This document shows, one piece after another, positions 37,342 to 44,198 of a stretch of 64,000 nt of DNA. The stretch spans positions 1 through 64,000 of the forward strand of contig NZ_JANIOF010000005.1 in assembly GCF_024733555.1 (NCBI RefSeq), in the 5' to 3' direction. Both the position numbers and the translations under genes were made by a program. Each line of letters begins with the position of its first letter. The stretch's first letter is position 1. Source of the DNA: Paenibacillus sp. SC116. GTDB taxonomy: Bacteria > Bacillota > Bacilli > Paenibacillales > Paenibacillaceae. The notes under the pieces were generated by a model. The model was given only the letters and a program-made list of their open reading frames with translations. It ran no database searches and was not told the origin of the DNA.

Positions 37342-37402
37342 ATATATGAAATAGGCTGTTCCATATATAGATTTTACGATCCGCGAGATGGTCATTAAAT
37401 TA

Positions 37403-37452
37403 AAAAAGGTCGAGTGTAGGGATTAGTTTCATTCCCTTACTCGACCTTTTTC
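37403..37452. terminator. Bidirectional terminator after speA
   Basis: AAAAAGGTCGAG pairs with CTCGACCTTTTT, with a second GGG/CCC pairing inside. It separates speA (plus) from the secreted protein gene (minus). Confidence 0.85.
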
Positions 37453-37524
37453 TGGTATAACATTTTATTTCTTTGAGCGTCTAATTAACTTTCAAGTCAG
37501 TCCTCATTTTTAAAATTGGTTATA

Positions 37525-37959
37525 TTAGAACGAAATTTTCCCTTTTACATGAGCTCCATCATCAAGAGCAGTCGTTCTTTTGGCAATTACAAGGTAATAG
37601 GTCTGTCCTGGCTCTAAATTCTTAAAGGCTCTTTGGTGCAGCGGATCACTTTCGGTTTGAAACCAATGGAAGCTATAAGAGGAGCCAACTTTCGTATCTT
37701 GAGCAGGTGTTGGCCCTTTTTTAAACAAGGTGTAATAAACATCTGGGATTTTCTTTGCATTGCTACCATAATAATGTTGTGCTTCATAGGTTACATTAAT
37801 GTAGTCTCCAGTAACTAGAAACGATGCTGTTCGAATACTTTCACCTGGATACAAATTTGTGTTCCACGCTGCAACAGTTATATTCGCTGAAGCAACTTGC
37901 CCAAACACCATTAAACAAAGTACAAGAACCAAACTCAACACACTAAACTTTTTTCTCAT
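37525..37959 (-). CDS. Small secreted protein of unknown function
   Basis: A 144-residue exported protein. The signal peptide MRKKFSVLSLVLVLCLMVFG ends at about VASA-N (residue 26). The mature part is beta-rich (ITVAAWNTNLYPGESIRTAS, YINVTYEAQHYYG, YSFHWFQTES), with EPGQTYYLVIAKR near the end, resembling secreted beta-sandwich proteins. There is no lipobox or cysteine, so it is released. GAGGAG sets the ATG at 37959. It lies downstream of a LytTR-type two-component system and has a LytTR-like box in front of it, hinting that it is a target. Function unknown. Confidence 0.72.
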   Translation of the reverse strand: MRKKFSVLSLVLVLCLMVFGQVASANITVAAWNTNLYPGESIRTASFLVTGDYINVTYEAQHYYGSNAKKIPDVYYTLFKKGPTPAQDTKVGSSYSFHWFQTESDPLHQRAFKNLEPGQTYYLVIAKRTTALDDGAHVKGKISF

Positions 37960-38048
37960 GACACATCTCCTCTTCTTCCCAGAATCAATTGATAGTTCCA
38001 CATAGACAAATTATGCTTCACGCACAATGTCGGTGGAAGTATCATTAC

Positions 38049-38105
38049 TTTATAACAACTAAACGGTAATTTTGTAGCTCCAGCTAATGTGGCTAAAATA
38101 ACGGA
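38049..38105 (-). promoter_or_regulatory. Possible LytTR-regulated promoter of the secreted protein gene
   Basis: On the minus strand, ACCGTTTAG (38067-38059) fits the LytTR consensus [TA][AC][CA]GTTN[AG][TG] at all nine positions. A second, eight-of-nine match TCCGTTATT lies at 38105-38097. A TATAAA -10 follows at 38054-38049 with no good -35, as for an activator-dependent promoter. The spacing between boxes (38 bases start to start) is not the usual 21-22. Confidence 0.35.
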
Positions 38106-38255
38106 TTTTCCTGTGCAGAAATTGTGGAATTTTTAGATTTCTTGTCTAAATCTAAATCAAAACTAGATCTACCTTGTTAAAACCTGAAAAAGGTACAATC
38201 ATTAAGAATGAAATCCTAAAATAAATTAAATATGCGGCAGTTATTTCCATATAGA

Positions 38256-38297
38256 AGGGTGCCCCTTAAGTCATGTACACTACTTAAGGAACACCCT
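38256..38297. repeat. 42-base near-perfect palindrome
   Basis: AGGGTG and CCTTAAGT pair with ACTTAAGG and CACCCT around a ten-base loop, with only a two-base internal mismatch. On the plus strand GTTTTGTT follows. It may terminate the LytTR regulator transcript on the minus strand. It also resembles palindromic insertion-sequence end remnants seen in Firmicutes; no transposase is nearby. Confidence 0.5.
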
Positions 38298-38355
38298 GTT
38301 TTGTTCACTTGCAAAGTTTTAGCCAATAGCAAACTGACATGCAGAACCTATTATT

Positions 38356-39165
38356 TCATTTTATAATTGTACTTGCTCGCTCAAAATGAACATAGCAGTT
38401 GCGGCTTAATGTCACCGTTTCTTGAACCCCGTACAGTATAATTTCATAATTTCCGTACGTCACTAAGTCCGCGCATACTTGATGTATGAACTTTACATTG
38501 ACGAGTTGGCTTTTGTTTGCTTGAAAAATTTGTTCGGTTGATAGCTCGTTAAGCTGCTTTAATGAGGATGTCGCTCTTATCGTATGGCCAACATGATTGT
38601 ACATTAACGTAATCGTTGTTTCTTTTCCGTATTTCGTTATGTATACAATATGCTCCTCATTGAGATGAATATCACGATAAATAATAGTTCCATCAACATC
38701 ACAAATTTTTTGTCGGCAAGTAAGTAACTGTCCCTTGGACAAATATGGCGAGGATAAGCGCATTCGATTGTCCATACGCTCTATAACTTTTTGAATGCTC
38801 TTCTTAAATCGATCTTCTGTAACAGGCTTGACCAAATAAGAAAGTGAGTCCAGCTCAGAGCTTAGCTCAGCCATGCGCACATCCATGATGCCTGTTACGA
38901 CAATGATAAATGGATCATAGCCTTGATGCTTTAGCTCACGACATGCATCAAGTCCTGATGATTGTTTCAATCCGATATCCGTAATAATGATATCGGGGAC
39001 GAAGCGCAAATAAGATTGGATTAGCTTTTCCCCCGATGAAACGGTATCGACAACGGCTATTCCGCACCCTTCTGCGAGCTGAATAAGCATCTCTGTTTGC
39101 GCTAAATGATCCTCTGCAATGATAGCAGTAAATGTTGGATTGGTTTTTGGTGTGGCCAGCATCAT
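38356..39165 (-). CDS. Response regulator, REC-LytTR
   Basis: A 269-residue response regulator. The receiver domain (about 12-130) has the acidic pair near AEDH, the phosphoacceptor Asp in DIIITDIGL (about residue 61), and the conserved Thr and Lys in VVTGIMD and YLVKPV. The C-terminal LytTR DNA-binding domain (about 165-265) has IVYITKYGKETTI and FQANKSQLVNVKFIHQV. It overlaps the kinase gene by four bases (ATGA), so the two are coupled. A second ATG lies three bases downstream. LytTR regulators often control peptide, bacteriocin or competence genes. Confidence 0.9.
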   Translation of the reverse strand: MMLATPKTNPTFTAIIAEDHLAQTEMLIQLAEGCGIAVVDTVSSGEKLIQSYLRFVPDIIITDIGLKQSSGLDACRELKHQGYDPFIIVVTGIMDVRMAELSSELDSLSYLVKPVTEDRFKKSIQKVIERMDNRMRLSSPYLSKGQLLTCRQKICDVDGTIIYRDIHLNEEHIVYITKYGKETTITLMYNHVGHTIRATSSLKQLNELSTEQIFQANKSQLVNVKFIHQVCADLVTYGNYEIILYGVQETVTLSRNCYVHFERASTIIK

Positions 39166-40898
39166 GACTCCCCATTTTGTGTTTGTGTTGAAAATTTCAT
39201 TTTAAAGGAGAAGGTAGTCCCTTTAACCCCTTCACTACTTGGTCTTTCGACCCACAGGTTGCCTTTGTGCTTCACAAGCAGTTGACTAACTACATGCAAT
39301 CCTAACCCTTGACGTGAAGGTTTGCTCGTAAACCCTTCCTGAATCAATGCTGGCAGTTCTTCCGCTCCCAGCATCCTGCCTGTATTAAACACCTTAAAGT
39401 ACAACCAACTATCTTTAACCCAGATGCTTAATCTGACGCTGCGTTGTTCCATGGGCAACTGTGTCGTTTCGTCAAAGGCATTCGTAATCAAATTTGTTGT
39501 GATTCGAATTAAATCCAGTGATTTTTCACCATCCTGCCTATGTAATTGTATCGGGGCAATATCGTGTTCAAATTTAACTTTCCTTGAGATAGATTGGCTT
39601 AATGCAAACTGTACAATGGCAGCTAACGTAGGATCCCCTGTTTTAATCATTTCCTGTATTTCTACGACCTCACCAATTAAAGCCTCCGATACCTTCTCTA
39701 ATTCTTCGTAGCGCCCATGTTTTACATAAGAGTAAATTACATTAACAATGTTGAGAAAATCATGTTTTAAACCGTGAATAGTCGTATATAAACTATTTAA
39801 ATTATCTACATACACTTTTTCGGCAGCTGCTACAGCAAGCTGCTTTGATCTGACAACCTTTCGATATACCAGTGGAACAAAAATAAAACTGATTGATGCC
39901 GAAATACCCAATTCTATAATAATTTTTCGAACTTCCTCATCTATTTTATGTTGAATGACATCATAATCAGAAACAATTCCTAGAACGAGGGGAAAATTGA
40001 CTTCAAGCGGGATAAAGCTTTTTATGACCGATCTTTCGTTCAGCTTCTGCTGCACATTGATGGTTTGCTTTTCTTCATAAGCTTGCTGAACATAGCGTTC
40101 ATCCTCTTCCGTAACAAATTTAGTTTCGCCAAAATAAATGGGGCGCTCAGAATAGTGATTAATATCTTTATTGTTCTGCGTCAATATACTTGGTGCCTTT
40201 CCAAAGTGAGTGGGATTATATCCTGTAATCTCTAATAAAAAGGGGTTATCTGCAACTATGCGAGCCAGGTACTCATCATTATCAATAATCTTATGATGAG
40301 CAGCTAAATAATGCTCTCGATAATAAGCGTTGATCACATAGTCGTCTGTGCTACTGTCATAGTAGTAACCTAACTTGTTCAGCTGGGAAGAATCAAAAAA
40401 TGTAACATCGAGGGGACCTGCCTTGCTATAGCTCTCATTATTCGAATCATTATGTGTATCAAAAAGCTGTTGGAAGGCTGTTAGCCTAAATACAAAGTTT
40501 TCGGTAGACAAGTTCCTTTCAAGAGGATTTGAGGAGCGCACCCCTTTAATGCTATCGCCAACTCGTTGGAAGAGTGTTAGATGGGATATATCCATTTTAC
40601 GAGTCAGTTCCATAAGCTGCTCATTTGTTACGTCCGCAAGCTTAGGAGGTAACTTGAATTTGGCTGCAATTGCAGCCATTCGCAAACTATCAGCCATTAA
40701 ATTTTCCGAGTGTTCAGCCATTTTTTGTGAATATCTGAGCATGTATTGAATATTTAGAGAAACGAGCTCCACTCGTTCTTGATTATTGGCAAGCAGTGTG
40801 TTTTTCATCCAGTAATAATAAAGGAGGTTATTAATGGACAACAGAAACAGCATCGACACTGCCACAATGGGAATTATTCGGGATTTTCGCTTCATCAT
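39162..40898 (-). CDS. Membrane sensor histidine kinase (SpoOB/LytTR-partner type)
   Basis: A 578-residue kinase. Membrane helices at about 8-28 and 325-345 bracket a large extracellular sensor of nearly 300 residues, reminiscent of Cache folds. The phosphoacceptor is His379 in GLKHDFLNIVN, the atypical motif of kinases paired with LytTR or CitB regulators. The ATPase domain shows NLITNAFDET, FTSKPSRQGLGLHVV and a C-terminal GTTFSFKMKF. GAGGG lies three bases before the first ATG and six before the second, so the start may be 40895. The ligand is unknown. Base composition is AT-richer than in neighbouring genes. Confidence 0.88.
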   Translation of the reverse strand: MMKRKSRIIPIVAVSMLFLLSINNLLYYYWMKNTLLANNQERVELVSLNIQYMLRYSQKMAEHSENLMADSLRMAAIAAKFKLPPKLADVTNEQLMELTRKMDISHLTLFQRVGDSIKGVRSSNPLERNLSTENFVFRLTAFQQLFDTHNDSNNESYSKAGPLDVTFFDSSQLNKLGYYYDSSTDDYVINAYYREHYLAAHHKIIDNDEYLARIVADNPFLLEITGYNPTHFGKAPSILTQNNKDINHYSERPIYFGETKFVTEEDERYVQQAYEEKQTINVQQKLNERSVIKSFIPLEVNFPLVLGIVSDYDVIQHKIDEEVRKIIIELGISASISFIFVPLVYRKVVRSKQLAVAAAEKVYVDNLNSLYTTIHGLKHDFLNIVNVIYSYVKHGRYEELEKVSEALIGEVVEIQEMIKTGDPTLAAIVQFALSQSISRKVKFEHDIAPIQLHRQDGEKSLDLIRITTNLITNAFDETTQLPMEQRSVRLSIWVKDSWLYFKVFNTGRMLGAEELPALIQEGFTSKPSRQGLGLHVVSQLLVKHKGNLWVERPSSEGVKGTTFSFKMKFSTQTQNGES

Positions 40899-41209
40899 AT
40901 ACCCTCTTTATTTACATAACTTGGTTTTTAACATAAAACAGAAGGATAGCTCCAAGATAATGATTCTACATTACAGAACATGAAACGTGGATGGAGGAGG
41001 AGAAAAAATTAATAATTTTTGCGCACTTTTATTTTATACTGTATTTTCCAATTGGGTAAAGTCCTATTTTTCACGAAACGTTCAAATTTAAAAAATATTG
41101 CATAAATTGCGATTCATACCGATCTGAAATTAGATTATTGCTATAGTAAAGTAGCTAAAATGGAGCTGGAAGCAGGTTTTTAGATATGCAAATACACTCC
41201 ACTAAATAC
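40899..41209. other. AT-rich intergenic region upstream of the LytTR kinase
   Basis: About 310 bases, very A/T-rich, with no frame supported by a ribosome site. It should hold the promoter of the kinase-regulator operon, but no convincing -35/-10 pair was picked out by eye. Confidence 0.3.
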
Positions 41210-41241
41210 AACAAAGCCCCAAGTCGCCTTGGAGCTTTGTT
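41210..41241. terminator. Terminator after the DUF1292 gene
   Basis: AACAAAGCCCCAAG pairs with CTTGGAGCTTTGTT (one mismatch) around a four-base loop. Confidence 0.75.
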
Positions 41242-41252
41242 CGAGTCAAGTA

Positions 41253-41564
41253 TTAAGCTTGATCTTCATCAATTAGCAACTCTTGATATGCTTGCTGAAC
41301 ACGATCCCACTCAGCATCATCTTCAATCGGGTTAAGAGCCATGCCCTCTTCATCTTCGTCCATACGGAAGATAGCACCGTCAGCTTCAAGGTTGTTGCGC
41401 TCAAGAAGCAGCGCATATAGTTGTTCTTCTACGTTAAATGTCTCGACAAGAACCATTTCTACTTCTTTGCCTTCGTCATCAATTAACGTTACAATAATCT
41501 CTTCATGAGAATGATCGTGGTCATGGTCGTGACCACAGCCGCAGTCATGTTTATGTTCGCTCAT
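41253..41564 (-). CDS. DUF1292 family protein with His/Asp-rich N-terminus
   Basis: A 103-residue acidic protein of the DUF1292 (YrzB-like) family, small proteins usually seen near alaS and yrrK in Firmicutes. IIVTLIDDEGKEVEMVLVET and VEEQLYALLLERN are the domain core. The N-terminus HKHDCGCGHDHDHDHSHEE is rich in His, Asp and Cys and could bind metal. AAAGGAG precedes the ATG at 41564. The function of the family is unknown. It appears monocistronic. Confidence 0.85.
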   Translation of the reverse strand: MSEHKHDCGCGHDHDHDHSHEEIIVTLIDDEGKEVEMVLVETFNVEEQLYALLLERNNLEADGAIFRMDEDEEGMALNPIEDDAEWDRVQQAYQELLIDEDQA

Positions 41565-41685
41565 TATGCGGGTCTCCTTTAGTACAAGTAGTGTAATACT
41601 ACCGTATCGTATCACGTTATAGACGACAGGTCAACGCGAAGGAGTGCATGTAAAATATTATGTAAGTAGAAAACGATTGTGTGTA

Positions 41686-42258
41686 TTATTTTACAGCTTC
41701 AACTTTTAGTTGAGATAAAAGTGTGTAGTCACCATTCTTCTGTCTCATATAACAATTGATTGTATATACACCTTTGGACTTGAAATCATACTTGTATTCC
41801 TCAGAACGGAACCAAAAGTTATCTTTCCCTTTAAGTCCTTTATCTTCTTTCTCCTGAATCGTTGACGTGTTCCCTTTCGGATCGGTAATCGTCAATCGAA
41901 TGGAATCAACCTCTGTCTTCAAGCTGTCGACCTGAACGAGTACAGAGAAAGAAGTACGGCCTGTTTCTACTTTGCCGAAAGGATTTTTCCCTTGGAAAAG
42001 AAGCATGTGAACATTAGGCTTCTCCACATATAATTTTTTTGTTTTTTCATCGAAATGTACAAATGCTTGTAAAGCATCCTGCAGTTGACGCACAGAGACA
42101 TAAGTCTTGCCGTCAATGATGTATCCCCCGTCAGCTAACGCCTCGCCATTTAAAGTAACACGCATGTTATCAGCTTCAGCGTGCGCAGGTACTGTGGAAA
42201 GTGTTCCCGCGAACATCATCCCTGCCAGTACAAGTGCAGCAATTCTCCTGCATTTCAT
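41686..42258 (-). CDS. Exported copper-amine-oxidase-N-terminal-like domain protein
   Basis: A 190-residue secreted protein. A signal peptide (RRIAALVLAGMMFAGTLSTV, cleavage at about AHA-E) is followed by a short copper amine oxidase N-terminal-type domain: VTLNGEALADGGYIIDGKTY then VSVRQLQDAL. This 'stalk' domain is common in Paenibacillus surface proteins and does not by itself imply copper or oxidase activity. The C-terminal half (VDSIRLTITDPKGNTSTI) looks like a beta-sandwich. GGGGG precedes the ATG. No partner gene is obvious. Confidence 0.8.
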   Translation of the reverse strand: MKCRRIAALVLAGMMFAGTLSTVPAHAEADNMRVTLNGEALADGGYIIDGKTYVSVRQLQDALQAFVHFDEKTKKLYVEKPNVHMLLFQGKNPFGKVETGRTSFSVLVQVDSLKTEVDSIRLTITDPKGNTSTIQEKEDKGLKGKDNFWFRSEEYKYDFKSKGVYTINCYMRQKNGDYTLLSQLKVEAVK

Positions 42259-42366
42259 TTCTGTTAACCCCCAACTGCTTTGATGTAAATGTATACTCTA
42301 CTTTAACAGGAGAGTTGCGCTAGAAATAATAACAGAATTGTAACTTTTCATTTTACTATGGCGTAA

Positions 42367-43140
42367 TCATTTAATCAAATTCAGACGATCGAGAATGACG
42401 ATCAATCGATATATATCTAAAGAGGCGTGCTCAGGATCACGAACAATCCCACTGCGAACAGCCTTGTCCATACTTGTCTTTGCCCAAGCAGGAATTTCTG
42501 CGAGACTATTTGCTTGTTCCAGTTGCTTGATTCGCTGTTCCGCTACTGTTAATTTATTTTTTAGTTCATTCACCTCATTTCTTAGCTCCTGCAATTTTTT
42601 CTCCTCCTCATCTGATATCGTTAACTCTTCATACAATCGTGTCCATGGAAACTTGGGCCCAGGGCAACTTGATTTACGAACAGGATCAACTTGAAAATGA
42701 CCAATGACATAATTGCGATCTAAAAGTATTTCGTGTCCATATACCCGCTTCACATAATCCCGAATGTACAGATGCAGCTGCACAGAAGCTTTGAATTGCG
42801 CTTCCGTAAGGTCTCCATCCATGCCTTCATGCTCGATTGAAACCGCATATTGATTAGGATTGTATGGCTTGCTGCGTACAACGGGCGACAAAGCATTCGG
42901 TATCTTGTCGATAGTAATACCTTGTGCCCATGCCGCTTGTTCAATCGCCACATATTGATGAATATCTCCTCGCTTTGAAATACCAAAATGTGCAGAAGAG
43001 ACTTTATTATTTGGACTTGTAAACCATGAATCCATACTGGACATCGTGCCAGCTGATATATGATCAACAATGATTGAAGGAACTTGTCCCTTGCGAGAGC
43101 TACTATTGGTGTACTCATTACCTTTCCACACAATTTTCAT
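42367..43140 (-). CDS. N-acetylmuramoyl-L-alanine amidase (Amidase_2)
   Basis: A 257-residue zinc amidase cutting the lactyl-amide bond of peptidoglycan. The catalytic core (about 20-165) has SIIVDHISAGTMSS, SAHFGISKRGDIHQYVAIEQ, SIEHEGMDG and the zinc-binding C-terminal VIGHFQVDP. A coiled coil (about 178-212, KKLQELRNEVNELKNKLTVA onward) follows, and the end (PAWAKTSMDKAVRSGIV) resembles C-termini of phage-type amidases. No signal peptide is present, so release could depend on a holin, or it may be a phage-derived relic. GGAGGG precedes the ATG. Confidence 0.88.
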   Translation of the reverse strand: MKIVWKGNEYTNSSSRKGQVPSIIVDHISAGTMSSMDSWFTSPNNKVSSAHFGISKRGDIHQYVAIEQAAWAQGITIDKIPNALSPVVRSKPYNPNQYAVSIEHEGMDGDLTEAQFKASVQLHLYIRDYVKRVYGHEILLDRNYVIGHFQVDPVRKSSCPGPKFPWTRLYEELTISDEEEKKLQELRNEVNELKNKLTVAEQRIKQLEQANSLAEIPAWAKTSMDKAVRSGIVRDPEHASLDIYRLIVILDRLNLIK

Positions 43141-43347
43141 GCGCGTTGTCCCTCCTTCACTTCCTCACCTACATATCCTTCAACCCTTATCTCCCTCCTT
43201 TCTTGCCACTCTTCCTCTTAAAGTAAGTGCTATCAACTTCTCTATGAACTATCATATTCATGATAGATTACGCTCGCTTGTGTGCTGACCTAGCCCATGA
43301 TACATTAGAAATATTCTTGATTTAGCTTGTACCTAGGAGGACTATAC

Positions 43348-44085
43348 ATGACTGTAAAGCTGCAAATGCTCGGTACCGGTAGTGCTTTTGCCAAGCGATA
43401 TGCCAACAATAATGGAATCATTAGCACTTCCTCTACGAAGCTATTTATAGATTGCGGAATAACAGCTCCGCTTGCCTTGCACCAACTAGGGCTAACATTC
43501 AATCAACTAGATGGTGCCATTATTACGCATCTCCACGGGGATCATGTTGGGGGACTTGAAGAATACGGGTTTCAAATGATGTTCAGGTATAAATGCAAGC
43601 CTAAGCTGTATATAGCAACTACACTCGTTGAACCATTGTGGGAGCATACATTAAAAGGCAGCATGAGTCAGCCTGGACTTGAGTGCTTAGAAGATGTATT
43701 TGATGTACATCCGCTTGTACCAGACACAAACTATATTATTGACAATGAACTATCTATTCGCCTTATCCAAACCCCACATATTCCGGATAAGTCTAGTTAT
43801 TCTTTGCTTGTAAATGAGACTTTTTTCTACAGTGCAGACATGCGCTTCCAACCACAGCTGCTAGAGCAACTTGTACAACAGGGGGTCACCTCCATCTGGC
43901 ATGACTGTCAACTAGTTGGAGCAGGCGAGGTGCATGCAACCATAGCAGAATTACTATCTCTTCCGCCTTCTATTCAATCCCATATCTCATTAATGCATTA
44001 TGGAGATGAACGATCAGAATGGGAAGGTCGAACAGGCTTGATGTCATTTATAGAGCCTCATCACGTGTATACGATCGAGACATGA
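43348..44085 (+). CDS. Metallo-beta-lactamase fold hydrolase
   Basis: A 245-residue MBL-fold protein, most like RNase Z/phosphodiesterase-type members. The metal motif is THLHGDHVGG (about residue 56-65), with MLGTGSAFAKRYANNN at the N-terminus, the Asp in FFYSADMR and the final His in MHYGD. The substrate is unknown. AGGAGG seven bases ahead fixes the ATG at 43348; the frame begins at a TTG that lies inside the ribosome site region. It is monocistronic and convergent with helD. Confidence 0.87.
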   Translation: MTVKLQMLGTGSAFAKRYANNNGIISTSSTKLFIDCGITAPLALHQLGLTFNQLDGAIITHLHGDHVGGLEEYGFQMMFRYKCKPKLYIATTLVEPLWEHTLKGSMSQPGLECLEDVFDVHPLVPDTNYIIDNELSIRLIQTPHIPDKSSYSLLVNETFFYSADMRFQPQLLEQLVQQGVTSIWHDCQLVGAGEVHATIAELLSLPPSIQSHISLMHYGDERSEWEGRTGLMSFIEPHHVYTIET

Positions 44086-44139
44086 TTCGCAACAGATACA
44101 GCGTGCGATTAGACACCTTTCCTTTTCTGAGCAATAAAC

Positions 44140-44187
44140 AAAGGGATACCTACCTTCATCAACAGATGACGGCGGGTATCCCCTTTT
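44140..44187. terminator. Terminator between MBL gene and helD
   Basis: AAAGGGATACC pairs with GGTATCCCCTTT (one bulge) around a 24-base loop, with TTTT downstream on the plus strand. Confidence 0.65.
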
Positions 44188-44198
44188 CCTTATTATCC

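Noticed and set aside
42339-42367. Second TGTAAC/CGTAAT pair resembling an ECF promoter (plus strand)
   Set aside because: It points into the end of the amidase gene on the opposite strand, with no gene to serve; likely chance.
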